Shown here piece by piece: positions 1-8,155 of a stretch of 36,911 nucleotides of DNA (the stretch's first letter is position 1; every line of letters starts with the position of its first letter). The translations under genes and the position numbers were made by a program. The notes beneath the pieces were generated by a model that searched no databases, was not told where the DNA came from, and was given only the letters and a program-made list of their open reading frames with translations. The stretch covers positions 41,334 through 78,244 of the forward strand of contig PBDY01000005.1 in the NCBI GenBank assembly GCA_002717445.1, given 5' to 3'. The stretch is from Gammaproteobacteria bacterium (GTDB lineage: Bacteria > Pseudomonadota > Gammaproteobacteria > Steroidobacterales > UBA11654).

Positions 1-1244
1 CCTGCAAAAAAACACATAGAACACCCTGATTCTCTCCATTCAAAACCGGCAGATTTAAAAATTTGATCAATGCCCTCTGACTCTGCATCCTTCTTGACTT
101 TGGATGAGCCAGGAACGCAGATGGCCTTGATGCCAGAAGCAACTTTCTTTCCTTTGAGGACTGTTGCCGCAATTCTTAAATCAGACAGCCTGCTATTGGT
201 GCAAGAACCGATAAATGCTGCATCGATTTTTGTTTCTTTGATTTTTTCATTTTCATTCAGCCCCATGTAATCTAAGGCTTTTTTGACAGATGCATTCTTT
301 GCCTGATTCTTTATTGATTCTGTTGTTGGTATCTTGTCTTGAATATCAATGGCATGTTCAGGACTCGTTCCCCATGTTACATAAGCCCCCAATTCTGACG
401 CATCGACTTCGATGATCTTGGAAAAAACAGCATTATCATCTGATTTGAGTTGCGACCAGCTTTCTTCGGCTAATTTTTGTTGATCTTTTTTGGGTGAGAA
501 TGACCTCCCAGAAATATAATCAATGGTTTTTTCATCGGGGCATATGATTCCTGTCATTGCCCCAAATTCAACAGCCATATTGCAAAGCGTGAGTCTTGAC
601 TCAATGTTCATCCGATCTATGGTTTCCCCTCTAAACTCTATGGCATGTCCGTTTGCTCCGTTTGCCCCATATTTTGAAATCAAATGTAGAATGATATCTT
701 TGGCTGTTACTCCGTCTTTTGGGACTCCATTGATGCTGACTTGCATCGATTTTGGTCTTTTCTTCACCAATGTATTTGTTGCAAGAGCATGTTCACATTC
801 GCTAGAGCCAACACCCCATGCTAGAGTTCCAAGTGCACCCAGGCTACAAGTGTGTGAATCCGGGCAAATATAGGTGATACCGGGTAATGCAATGCCTTGC
901 TCAGGGGAGACCACATGAACAATTCCTTGGCGTGAAGTATTCAAATCAAAAAAATTGATTTTTTCTCTTATGGCAGATTCCCTCAGTGACTGAATGAATT
1001 GTGAGCCACTTGGCATCATTGTCTCGTCACCCCTGCCAGGAAGCGTGTCAACAATATGATCGATCGTTGCGAATATCTGTTCTGGATTTCTGACTGGAAT
1101 TTCTCTCTCATCGAGACTTCTGAGAGCGATACTGCCAGTTCTCTCATGCAGAAAGATTCGATCAATGTATATCAAATCATTTCCATCTCCTAAATCGCAA
1201 ATGGTGTGCTGATCCCATATTTTATCGAATAGAGTCTTTGCCAT
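1..1244 (-). CDS. leuC: 3-isopropylmalate dehydratase large subunit, C-terminus cut by window edge
   Basis: Large subunit of isopropylmalate isomerase (leucine biosynthesis, cytosol), an aconitase-family [4Fe-4S] enzyme that works with LeuD. About 414 codons are visible of a usual ~470, so roughly the last 55 residues lie beyond the left edge. The N-terminus MAKTLFDKIWDQH and the motif DSHTCSLGALGTLAWGVG are typical. The three cluster cysteines are visible: C348 in GSCTNSR, and C408 and C411 in GCSMC. The ATG at 1244 gives the family N-terminus exactly. It is divergent from moaC, with 93 bp between. A TATAAT hexamer at 1295-1300 (minus) could serve as its -10, but I see no good -35. Identification is secure; HacA/aconitase alternatives fit the N-terminus less well. 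Confidence 0.95.
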   Translation of the reverse strand, partial: MAKTLFDKIWDQHTICDLGDGNDLIYIDRIFLHERTGSIALRSLDEREIPVRNPEQIFATIDHIVDTLPGRGDETMMPSGSQFIQSLRESAIREKINFFDLNTSRQGIVHVVSPEQGIALPGITYICPDSHTCSLGALGTLAWGVGSSECEHALATNTLVKKRPKSMQVSINGVPKDGVTAKDIILHLISKYGANGANGHAIEFRGETIDRMNIESRLTLCNMAVEFGAMTGIICPDEKTIDYISGRSFSPKKDQQKLAEESWSQLKSDDNAVFSKIIEVDASELGAYVTWGTSPEHAIDIQDKIPTTESIKNQAKNASVKKALDYMGLNENEKIKETKIDAAFIGSCTNSRLSDLRIAATVLKGKKVASGIKAICVPGSSKVKKDAESEGIDQIFKSAGFEWRESGCSMCFFA

Positions 1245-1294
1245 TATTCTATATTGCCAACCTTTTCTTAGAGCTTTTCATATACGAAAGTTAC

Positions 1295-1300
1295 ATTATA
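1295..1300 (-). promoter_or_regulatory. possible -10 element for leuC
   Basis: Perfect TATAAT on the minus strand, 51 bp upstream of the leuC start codon. The region 16-18 bp further upstream has no good match to TTGACA, so this is only half of a sigma-70 promoter by eye. The divergent moaC promoter would have to share this 93-bp gap. Confidence 0.3.
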
Positions 1301-1337
1301 TCTTGCCCGATAAATCGCAACCATGAATAATTAGATT

Positions 1338-1802
1338 ATGTTTAGTCATATTAAAAAAAACAACCAACCAGGTATGGTGGATGTGAGTGAAAAAAAGACC
1401 ACTCATCGAGTCGCCAAGGCCTCCGCTTTGGTCAAACTCCCACATGAAATAAAAACCCTTGTCAAAGATGGTGAAATAGAATCTAAGAAAGGACCCGTGC
1501 TTACAACTGCGATCATTGCAGGTACTCAGGCAGTTAAAAAAACCCATGAGTTGATTCCATTTTGTCATCCATTGAGCGTCAACGGATGTGACATTTCAAT
1601 TGATTTCAATCAGGACGCAGATCTTGTCGTCACATGCAGTGTGAGCATTGATGGTAAGACGGGCGTTGAAATGGAAGCGCTCACAGGAGTTTCAGTCGCG
1701 TCATTAACCATTTATGATATGTGCAAATCCATCAGTCATGGAATTGTTATTTCCGATATTGAATTATTGGAAAAGTCAGGTGGTAAATCTGATATTTCTT
1801 AA
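1338..1802 (+). CDS. moaC: cyclic pyranopterin monophosphate synthase MoaC
   Basis: Converts the MoaA product (3',8-cyclo-GTP) to cyclic pyranopterin monophosphate, an early step of molybdenum-cofactor synthesis in the cytosol. At 154 aa it is close to the family's usual ~160. Conserved blocks are MVDVSEK (13-19), LIPFCHPL (72-79), GKTGVEMEALTGVS (106-119), IYDMCK (125-130) with the catalytic-region Asp127, and EKSGGKSD (145-152). The ATG at 1338 is used; Met13 is an alternative, but homologues carry a short N-terminal extension like this one. No Shine-Dalgarno is visible. mobA follows 12 bp later, so the two probably form a small cofactor operon. Other moa/moe genes are not in the window. 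Confidence 0.96.
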   Translation: MFSHIKKNNQPGMVDVSEKKTTHRVAKASALVKLPHEIKTLVKDGEIESKKGPVLTTAIIAGTQAVKKTHELIPFCHPLSVNGCDISIDFNQDADLVVTCSVSIDGKTGVEMEALTGVSVASLTIYDMCKSISHGIVISDIELLEKSGGKSDIS

Positions 1803-1814
1803 ACACGATTTCGC

Positions 1815-2387
1815 ATGCTAGCCACAATACTCACAGGTGGTTTCAGTTCTCGTATGGGCAAAGATAAGGCTTTGATCGAGGTGCATGGCAGAACCATTCT
1901 TGATCGAACAATTGAATTGTTGAAACCTTATTCCGATGAAGTATTTGTCTCGATTAGACAAGATCAGAGCGAAGAATTGAATCGGTCAAGGCATCCGATG
2001 CTGATTGATGATATGAGTTTTAAAGGTCCAATGGCGGGCATCATGAGCGCTTCCAAACACAATTCTTCTACGGCATGGATCATTGTTTCATGCGACCTTC
2101 CATTCTTGGATGATGAAACAATGACTCAATTGTTAGAAATGAGAGCAAAAGATAAAGATGCAACTGTGTTTTCAAATGATGAGAAGGGAATAGAGCCTCT
2201 GTGCTCTATTTACGAACCCAGCTTGCTACAAAAATTACAGCAAAATTCTGAAATCATTGAAAACATGAGTCCTCAACTGACACTTAAAAAAATGAATCTC
2301 AATATTATTCAACCCAGATCCCTGAATGCTTTGTATAATTTGAATCGCATGACGACTGAGATTTCAGATAAACTTGAAATCGAATGA
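1815..2387 (+). CDS. mobA: molybdenum cofactor guanylyltransferase MobA
   Basis: Transfers GMP from GTP to molybdopterin to make the guanine dinucleotide cofactor used by DMSO-reductase-family enzymes (cytosol). The nucleotide-binding signature LTGGFSSRMGKDKA (6-19) is the family form LAGGxSxRMGxDKA. The metal-binding Asp lies in CDLPFL (93-98), and IDDMSFKGPMAGIMSA (64-79) is also typical. Length is 190 aa, matching E. coli MobA. It is directly downstream of moaC, which supports a molybdopterin role over MobA-like cytidylyltransferases such as MocA. Its presence implies at least one bis-MGD enzyme elsewhere in the genome. No ribosome binding site is evident. Confidence 0.9.
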   Translation: MLATILTGGFSSRMGKDKALIEVHGRTILDRTIELLKPYSDEVFVSIRQDQSEELNRSRHPMLIDDMSFKGPMAGIMSASKHNSSTAWIIVSCDLPFLDDETMTQLLEMRAKDKDATVFSNDEKGIEPLCSIYEPSLLQKLQQNSEIIENMSPQLTLKKMNLNIIQPRSLNALYNLNRMTTEISDKLEIE

Positions 2388-2441
2388 AGACTTGCATAAT
2401 CAGCTTCATTTCGATATTTTCTCGACTATAAAATCTATAAC

Positions 2442-3044
2442 TTGGATGCACAAATGACTAAAAAGAATAACATTACACGCGAACAAGCCGAGGCTGCAGT
2501 CAAAACCTTGATTGAGTGGGCAGGGGATGATCCCGATAGAGAAGGCATGCTTGATACCCCAAAACGGGTAGCAAATGCTTATAAGGACTGGTTCAGCGGT
2601 TACGAAGAGGATCCCAATGACTTTCTTAATCGTACTTTTGAAGAAGTGGATGATTATGACGAGATGGTCACTCTTAGAGGGATTGATTTTGAGTCTCATT
2701 GTGAGCATCATATCGCTCTAATTACAGGAAAGGCTTTTGTGGCTTATCTGCCTAAGAATAAAGTTGTTGGAATCAGTAAATTAGCAAGAGTCGTCGATAC
2801 CTATGCTAGACGGTTTCAGGTCCAAGAAAAAATGACGGCCCAAATAGCCAAATCCATAGAAGACGTTTTGCAGCCGAAGGGTGTTGGAGTCGTGATTGTC
2901 GCAAGACACGCCTGCATGACTACCCGCGGTGTACATAAGAGTGGAGTTGATATGGTTACAAGCACGATGACTGGAAGTTTTAGAACCAATGAAGCCACAA
3001 GAGGTGAATTCATGAATACCATAGGAAGAATCTCAATAGACTGA
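2442..3044 (+). CDS. folE: GTP cyclohydrolase I
   Basis: Zinc enzyme making 7,8-dihydroneopterin triphosphate from GTP, the entry to folate and, via QueD, queuosine precursors. It forms a homodecamer in the cytosol. At 200 aa it is normal for FolE type IA. Zinc ligands are visible: Cys87 and His90 in SHCEHH (85-90) and Cys158 in [10 protein letters not shown] (154-163). Also present are DTPKRVA (38-44) and [15 protein letters not shown] (110-124). Met5 (2454) is an equally possible start because no clear Shine-Dalgarno marks either ATG. The stop overlaps the next start by one base (TGATG at 3042-3046), which implies translational coupling to the MaoC-type gene. That gene has no obvious link to folate. 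Confidence 0.97.
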   Translation: MDAQMTKKNNITREQAEAAVKTLIEWAGDDPDREGMLDTPKRVANAYKDWFSGYEEDPNDFLNRTFEEVDDYDEMVTLRGIDFESHCEHHIALITGKAFVAYLPKNKVVGISKLARVVDTYARRFQVQEKMTAQIAKSIEDVLQPKGVGVVIVARHACMTTRGVHKSGVDMVTSTMTGSFRTNEATRGEFMNTIGRISID

Positions 3045-3505
3045 TGCCGCGACTGATTTCATGTTTTGAAGATTTCAAGGCCCTCGAAGGCCAAGAAATC
3101 GGTGTATCAGATTGGCATCAAATCAATCAAGATCAAATAAATCTATTTGCTGATGCCACCAACGATCATCAGTGGATTCATGTGGATGAAGAAAGGGCAA
3201 AGTCGGAAATGCCAGGATCCAAGACTATTGCTCATGGATATTTAATATTGTCTATGACACCAACCATGTCCTCTGAGTTTGTTCAATTTGAAAATCTACA
3301 GAGGGCGATCAACTATGGCGTTAATAAGGTTCGTTTTACGAATATGGTTCCAGTCAACAGTCGTGTTAGAGCTAGATCTGAAGTCTTAAAAGTTAGACAA
3401 AGGCGAGGAGCAACCCATGTTGTTGCTCAAACAACCATTGAAATTGAGAATGAAGATAAGCCCGCCTGTGTTGCCGAAACAGTCTCATTTTATTACTTCA
3501 AGTAA
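3044..3505 (+). CDS. MaoC-family (R)-specific enoyl-CoA hydratase-like protein
   Basis: Single hot-dog-fold MaoC domain, 153 aa. The hydratase-2 signature is visible: ADATNDHQWIHVDEERA (36-52) with the catalytic dyad Asp41/His46, followed by the conserved AHGYL (63-67). Family members hydrate trans-2-enoyl-CoA to (R)-3-hydroxyacyl-CoA or act on related acyl thioesters; the substrate cannot be read from sequence. NodN-like proteins share this architecture. It overlaps folE by one base and is followed 1 bp later by the acyl-CoA thioesterase tesB, so a shared acyl-CoA role with tesB is plausible (inference). Start is the only ATG that fits the coupling. Confidence 0.85.
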   Translation: MPRLISCFEDFKALEGQEIGVSDWHQINQDQINLFADATNDHQWIHVDEERAKSEMPGSKTIAHGYLILSMTPTMSSEFVQFENLQRAINYGVNKVRFTNMVPVNSRVRARSEVLKVRQRRGATHVVAQTTIEIENEDKPACVAETVSFYYFK

Positions 3506-3506
3506 A

Positions 3507-4388
3507 ATGTCAAAAGAAAACTCACTAGATACATCCATTGAGCGTTTAATTGAAATCCTCAGTTTAGAAATGATTGAGGAGAATATATTTCGAGGCGAAA
3601 GCCAGGATATTGGAAGCCCCCAGGTCTTTGGCGGACAGGTTCTAGGTCAGGCTCTCAGGGCCGCATCCTCCACAGTCGAAAATCGTTTAATTCACTCATT
3701 GCACGCATATTTCCTTAGAAGAGGAGACTTTGAAGCACCCATTGTATATGAGGTCGATCGAGCTAGAGACGGAGGAAGTTTTTCAAACAGGCGAGTGATC
3801 GCCGTTCAGCATGGCCAGCAAATATTCAATATGACCGCATCATTCCAGAAACCAGAGAAAGGGCTAGAGCATCAGTCAAAAATGCCAAAAGTCAAGGAAC
3901 CCGAGGACCTCGAAGACATTGTGGACCTAATAAAACCGGAATGGGTCGAGCAGTTGCCACTTAGAATCAAGAGAATGCTTACAAGAGAAAGACCTTTTGA
4001 GTCAAAGCCTGTTCAGATCCCGCATTTTCTAACCAATAAAACCGGTGACCCGGTTAAGCAAAGTTGGATTCGTGCAAAAGGTGAAGTTCCAAGCGATGCT
4101 GAACTGCATCAGGCTTTATTGGCTTATGTGTCTGATTACGATTTATTAACCACTGCAATACTTCCTCATGGAACGAATCTGCTTCAAAATCGATTTCAAA
4201 TGGCGAGCCTTGATCATGCCATGTGGTTTCACAAACCCATCAAGGTTGATGAATGGCATTTATTTTCATATGAGAGCACTAGATCTTCGGGCTCAAGAGG
4301 TTTCACGAGAGCAGAGATTTTCACTAGGGATGGAGATCTGGTCGCATCGACGACTCAGGAAGGTTTGATGAGACTCAGAAAGCAGTGA
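3507..4388 (+). CDS. tesB: acyl-CoA thioesterase II
   Basis: Double hot-dog thioesterase hydrolysing medium/long-chain acyl-CoA to free fatty acid plus CoA in the cytosol. It is 293 aa, against 286 in E. coli. Motifs: FGGQVLGQAL (41-50), HSLHAYFLRRGD (63-74), then in the second half LDHAMWFHKP, the SSGSRGFTRAEIF stretch and TQEGLMR near the end, which carries the catalytic-triad Gln. The reading frame stays open back to 3417, but the first 30 codons there overlap the MaoC gene. The ATG at 3507, one base after the MaoC stop, gives the normal N-terminus. The 3' end overlaps the convergent carbonic-anhydrase-like gene by 14 bp. Confidence 0.95.
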   Translation: MSKENSLDTSIERLIEILSLEMIEENIFRGESQDIGSPQVFGGQVLGQALRAASSTVENRLIHSLHAYFLRRGDFEAPIVYEVDRARDGGSFSNRRVIAVQHGQQIFNMTASFQKPEKGLEHQSKMPKVKEPEDLEDIVDLIKPEWVEQLPLRIKRMLTRERPFESKPVQIPHFLTNKTGDPVKQSWIRAKGEVPSDAELHQALLAYVSDYDLLTTAILPHGTNLLQNRFQMASLDHAMWFHKPIKVDEWHLFSYESTRSSGSRGFTRAEIFTRDGDLVASTTQEGLMRLRKQ

Positions 4389-4893
4389 GATCTTTCTGAA
4401 ACCTCTTTGCATTTTCGACATAGTGTTTAGCAGAAAACTTAATCATCATCACTTCTTCTGCATTTAGCTCTCTGACCACTTTTGCTGGGGATCCCATGAT
4501 CAAAGAGTTTTCTGGAAATTCTTTTCCTTCAGTGATCAGTGAATTAGCTCCAACCATAGAATTTCTTCCGATTACTGCATGATTGAGTATGGTCGAGTTG
4601 ATTCCAATCAAGGTATCGGCTTGGATCATGCAACCATGAAGCATTACTTTATGGCCAATGGTTACGCCGGATTCGATTGTAAGAGGGGCACCAAGATCAG
4701 TATGCAGTATGGATCCATCCTGAATATTTGAATTCTCACCGACAATGATCGGATCGTTGTCTCCACGAATGACCGCGCCAAACCATATGCTTGCATTTTC
4801 TTTTAGTTCTACGTTTCCAATGACAGAAGCATCGGGAGCAATAAAGTTCGTCTCATTGAACTTTGGAATCTGCTGATCAAGCCTATATATCAC
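4375..4893 (-). CDS. gamma-carbonic anhydrase family protein (YrdA/PaaY-like)
   Basis: Left-handed beta-helix hexapeptide-repeat protein of 172 aa. The three histidines that bind the metal in gamma-carbonic anhydrases are all present: His64 (ILHTD), His81 and His86 (IGHKVMLHGC). The repeat region spans about residues 18-140 and ends with the usual MGSPAKVVREL. Family members include carbonic anhydrases and thioesterases such as PaaY, so the activity is not certain. The start is GTG at 4893, overlapping the gpmA stop by four bases (GTGA), so translation is probably coupled to gpmA. The 3' end overlaps convergent tesB. Confidence 0.88.
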   Translation of the reverse strand: MIYRLDQQIPKFNETNFIAPDASVIGNVELKENASIWFGAVIRGDNDPIIVGENSNIQDGSILHTDLGAPLTIESGVTIGHKVMLHGCMIQADTLIGINSTILNHAVIGRNSMVGANSLITEGKEFPENSLIMGSPAKVVRELNAEEVMMIKFSAKHYVENAKRFQKDLTAF

Positions 4894-5633
4894 TCGGACT
4901 TTCCTTGTTTTACCACAGCGTCTTGAGCTTTTTGGAGCGCCTCAGAATCAGCGAGGAAGTTTTTTGAGATTGGTTCCATGTTTTCATTGAACTCATAAAC
5001 AATAGGTATTCCAGTGGGCAAGTTGAGTTCCACTATTGATTCATCATCTATTGCCTCAATGATTTTAATCATGGACCTTAAACTGTTTCCATGAGCCACA
5101 ACCAAAACATTTTGGTTGCCCAGTAATTCTGGAAGTATTTGGTTTTCCCAGTAGGGCTTCACTCTTGATAAGGTGTCTTTCAAGCTTTCTCCCGATGGCA
5201 ACTCATCAATTCCATCATACTTACCATCAAATCTGGGGTGAGATGGATCCTCATTACCTATTGGAGGCGGCGGAATGTCATAGCTTCTTCTCCAAATATG
5301 AACCTGTTCATCACCAAACTCTTTTGCAACTTCAGCTTTGTTTTTCCCCTGCAGAGCACCATAGTGTCTTTCATTGAGTTCCCAAGCGTGTGTGATTGGA
5401 ATCCAGGTTAGGTCCATTTGTTCAAGAATGATGAATAGGGTTTTATTCGCTCTTTTAAGCAATGATGTGAATGCAATATCAAAATTGATATCGATTCCTT
5501 TAAGTTGTTTACCAGCCTCCAGGGCTTCTTCTTCTCCCAGTGGCGTTAACCCGACATCTTCCCATCCAGTGAATTTATTTTTCAAGTTCCACTCACTTTG
5601 ACCATGTCTACAAAGCGCTAGTTTTCCAGCCAT
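4890..5633 (-). CDS. gpmA: 2,3-bisphosphoglycerate-dependent phosphoglycerate mutase
   Basis: Interconverts 3- and 2-phosphoglycerate in glycolysis/gluconeogenesis (cytosol). It is a histidine-phosphatase-fold enzyme of 247 aa, against 250 in E. coli. The phospho-acceptor His10 is in CRHGQSEWN and the second His (about 181) in VAHGNSLR. NKFTGWEDVGL, ELNERHYGALQG and LNLPTGIPIVYEF are all diagnostic of the cofactor-dependent form. I prefer the ATG at 5633 because MAGKLALCRHG matches the family N-terminus. An in-frame ATG at 5645 would add four residues, and neither has a strong Shine-Dalgarno. A good promoter lies just upstream (5665-5693). Confidence 0.96.
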   Translation of the reverse strand: MAGKLALCRHGQSEWNLKNKFTGWEDVGLTPLGEEEALEAGKQLKGIDINFDIAFTSLLKRANKTLFIILEQMDLTWIPITHAWELNERHYGALQGKNKAEVAKEFGDEQVHIWRRSYDIPPPPIGNEDPSHPRFDGKYDGIDELPSGESLKDTLSRVKPYWENQILPELLGNQNVLVVAHGNSLRSMIKIIEAIDDESIVELNLPTGIPIVYEFNENMEPISKNFLADSEALQKAQDAVVKQGKSE

Positions 5634-5664
5634 AATGATTTTCATCTAAAATTTGGTTAATGGG

Positions 5665-5693
5665 ATTATAGTGGATCACTCCTAAGTTGTAAT
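5665..5693 (-). promoter_or_regulatory. candidate sigma-70 promoter for gpmA
   Basis: On the minus strand, ATTACA (5688-5693, 4/6 match to -35) is followed by a 17-bp spacer and a perfect TATAAT (5665-5670). Predicted start of transcription is near 5658, about 25 nt upstream of the gpmA ATG at 5633. Confidence 0.55.
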
Positions 5694-5790
5694 CCATCTT
5701 CTTTTTATCTGGATTAATTTTGAAAAAAGTTACCGTCTTCATATTCATTGGTAGTAGTATTGAATTCTTATTTTTACTGAGGTAAATGCG

Positions 5791-6258
5791 ATGGTCAGTG
5801 GCTTAAATTGTTTCATTTCTTCCAGAAGGGATGCTTTAAAGAGTGCAGCCTTTTTAATTCTCATCGTTTTATTTTCCTCTTCATCATTCTCAAGCGAAAA
5901 ACATTTTGACCGAAATCAACTGCCACAACTCAGTCAAGAGATACTGGACAAAAGTCAATTTTCATATAAAAAACAAGTGGTCATGACAGCCACAATTGTT
6001 CCAGTTCAAACTCAAAGAGTCAGGGTGTTCAAGCTTCTTGCAAAGGACAAGACTTGGTTGCTTGAGGATCAATACAATCCTTTGATCATAGATATCGATA
6101 ACTATCTTATTGATGGCCATCATAGATTGGATGGAATCAAAGAATTAGGCATCAAGAAAGTCAGGGTTCTCAGGGTAAACGCTACGATTGAAGAGATTAT
6201 TGAAGCATTTAATGAGTACAGAGATTTTTCACCGACTTACGAACCTCAAAAGAATTGA
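5791..6258 (+). CDS. exported ParB/sulfiredoxin-fold protein with Tat-like signal peptide
   Basis: Not a named gene. The 155-aa product begins with SSRRDALK (10-17), which fits the twin-arginine export consensus (S/T-R-R-x-F-L-K), followed by a hydrophobic run (about 19-33) and a small-residue stretch where a signal peptidase could cut. The mature part contains IIDIDNYLIDGHHRLDG (99-115) and an alternating beta/alpha pattern (KKVRVLRVNATIEEII), as in the ParB N-terminal/sulfiredoxin fold, where the D-G-H-R box binds nucleotide. There is no helix-turn-helix or dimer domain as in chromosomal ParB. GAGG at 5779-5782 lies 8 bp before the ATG and fixes the start; an ATG 5 bp earlier stops at once. 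It stands alone between divergent gpmA and the ETF dehydrogenase. Function unknown. Confidence 0.8.
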   Translation: MVSGLNCFISSRRDALKSAAFLILIVLFSSSSFSSEKHFDRNQLPQLSQEILDKSQFSYKKQVVMTATIVPVQTQRVRVFKLLAKDKTWLLEDQYNPLIIDIDNYLIDGHHRLDGIKELGIKKVRVLRVNATIEEIIEAFNEYRDFSPTYEPQKN

Positions 6259-6357
6259 TCCATTCTTCTAAAAATCATCATTGTGGTTTGTCACAAGGAG
6301 AGGTATTTCTCGTATGGATATCTCATACTTTGCTAAAAAAATTGATAGAATAATCGC

Positions 6358-8004
6358 ATGGTTAGAGAATCAATGGATTTTGATGTCGTGATTGTAGGAG
6401 GAGGGCCAGCGGGTCTTTCAACCTCAATCAGATTGATGCAGATTTCAGAGGAAAAGGGTCTGGATCTGAATATTTGCCTTCTCGAGAAAGGCTCAGAGAT
6501 TGGTGCCCACATTCTCTCAGGAGCCGTCGTTGATACTCGAGCACTAGACTCACTTTTGCCAGATTGGGAAAGCGAGAATGCTTTCATTCAGACGCCTGTA
6601 ATAAAAGACGAGATGCTTTTTCTTCTTGGAGAAAGCGGTGCAATCAATGTTCCCAACTTTTTAATGCCAAGAACTTTGATGAATCATGGTAATCGAATCA
6701 TCAGTCTTGGCTCGCTCTGCAGATACCTCGGAGAAAAAGCAGAAGCCATGGGGGTCAATATTTTTCCTGGTTTCCCAGCGGTTGATTTAATTATGCAAGA
6801 CGATCAGCTGAAAGGCGTGATCACAGGCGACATGGGTCTAGATAAAAATGGCGATCCTAAGGATGGACATGAACTGGGATATGAATTAATAGCAAAACAA
6901 ACCGTTTTTGCTGAAGGGTGTAGGGGCAGCTTGGGTAAAAAGATAATTCACTCATTTGAATTGAACAAGAATTGTGACCCACAACACTATGGAATTGGAT
7001 TTAAAGAAGTTTGGAGCATTGATCCTGAGCTTCATCAGGAAGGGCTTGTTCTTCATACAGCAGGATGGCCTTTGGACAATCACACCGAGGGGGGCGGATT
7101 CATTTATCACGCACCCAATAAACAACTCTATCTAGGCCTTATCATCTCTCTAGATTATAAGAATCCAAACATGAGTCCTTACAATGAATTTCAGAAATGG
7201 AAGACGCATAAGAAGATAAAGGCTCTCTTAAAAGGGGCAGAAAGAATTTCCTACGGTGCTCGTGCATTAAACAAAGGCGGCATTCAGTCAATACCAAAGC
7301 TGACCATCCCCGGCGGGATATTAGTCGGCTGCGAGGCAGGCTTCATGAATGGCGCAAAAATCAAGGGAACTCATACCGCGATGCAATCTGGCATGACTGC
7401 GGCAGAGGTGATTGTTTCCCAATTGCAAACAGATAATTCTGGTAATGAAATAGAGAATTACAATGAGGAACTTAATAAGACCTGGTTGATGTCAGAGCTT
7501 TATCAGGCTAGAAATTTTTCACCATTGCTTAAAAAGTTTGGACTCATGTTCGGCTCACCATTGGTTTGGATTGATCAGAATGTTTTAAGAGGTAGATTGC
7601 CCTTCACATTATCAGCAGTAAAAAAAGATCATGAGCAATTAAACCAATTGAGTGACTCAGAACCGATCACCTATGAGAAATATGACAATGTCACAACATT
7701 TGATAGGACCTCATCAATTTATCTCTCAGGCGTCAATCACGAAGAGGATCAACCTTGTCATTTGAAATTACATGATTCCAAGATTCCCATCTCAACCAAT
7801 CTTCCGCTTTATGGGGAGCCTGCAAGATTATATTGCCCTGCAGGTGTTTACGAAGTGGTTGAAAGCGGTGAGGGAGAAACCTATTTTCAAATCAATGCAC
7901 AAAACTGCATTCACTGCAAAACCTGTGACATCAAAGATCCAAGTCAAAATATTAATTGGGATTGCCCCGAAGGCGCTGGAGGCCCTAATTATACTGATAT
8001 GTAG
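6358..8004 (+). CDS. electron transfer flavoprotein-ubiquinone oxidoreductase (ETF dehydrogenase)
   Basis: Inner-membrane-associated FAD/[4Fe-4S] enzyme that passes electrons from reduced ETF (fatty-acid and amino-acid oxidation) to ubiquinone. At 548 aa it is full length. The FAD Rossmann motif VGGGPAGLS is at 13-21; LEKGSEIGAHILSGAV and GCEAGFMNGAKIKGTHTA are typical. The C-terminal ferredoxin-like part has the cluster cysteines C493 (CPAGVYE), C517, C520 and C523 (CIHCKTCDIKDP), then WDCPEGAGGP. Met6 (6373) is an alternative start, and no Shine-Dalgarno is seen. The etfAB subunits are not in the window. Its presence points to aerobic acyl-CoA oxidation, in keeping with tesB and the MaoC-type gene nearby. 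Confidence 0.97.
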   Translation: MVRESMDFDVVIVGGGPAGLSTSIRLMQISEEKGLDLNICLLEKGSEIGAHILSGAVVDTRALDSLLPDWESENAFIQTPVIKDEMLFLLGESGAINVPNFLMPRTLMNHGNRIISLGSLCRYLGEKAEAMGVNIFPGFPAVDLIMQDDQLKGVITGDMGLDKNGDPKDGHELGYELIAKQTVFAEGCRGSLGKKIIHSFELNKNCDPQHYGIGFKEVWSIDPELHQEGLVLHTAGWPLDNHTEGGGFIYHAPNKQLYLGLIISLDYKNPNMSPYNEFQKWKTHKKIKALLKGAERISYGARALNKGGIQSIPKLTIPGGILVGCEAGFMNGAKIKGTHTAMQSGMTAAEVIVSQLQTDNSGNEIENYNEELNKTWLMSELYQARNFSPLLKKFGLMFGSPLVWIDQNVLRGRLPFTLSAVKKDHEQLNQLSDSEPITYEKYDNVTTFDRTSSIYLSGVNHEEDQPCHLKLHDSKIPISTNLPLYGEPARLYCPAGVYEVVESGEGETYFQINAQNCIHCKTCDIKDPSQNINWDCPEGAGGPNYTDM

Positions 8005-8155
8005 CTACTTTTTTAGCCCAAATACAAAAAAACATATATCCCTTATCTTTTTTGGACCCCTGATAACGCTATAAACCACTTTTATTTCAGCCTTTGATCT
8101 GATAAGTTGCAGTGGTATTTTTTAAGGATTCTGAGGGGGATTTTGAGAAATTATC

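Noticed and set aside
523-873. 116-aa plus-strand open frame inside leuC
   Set aside because: Antisense shadow of the well-conserved leuC coding sequence, with no recognisable product or start signals.
3417-3506. Upstream extension of TesB by 30 codons
   Set aside because: It lies entirely within the MaoC-type gene in another frame; the ATG one base after that gene's stop gives the normal N-terminus.
6312-6328. GTATG-N7-CATAC inverted repeat upstream of the ETF dehydrogenase
   Set aside because: Arms of only five bases in A+T-rich DNA and no match to a fatty-acid regulator site that I know; could be chance.
8075-8116. ACCACT/AGTGGT pair that could form a stem upstream of the DUF3450 gene, and a possible Fur box
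   Set aside because: A six-base stem with a 30-base loop is weak, and no Fur-like palindrome (GATAAT repeats) is present despite the TonB context.
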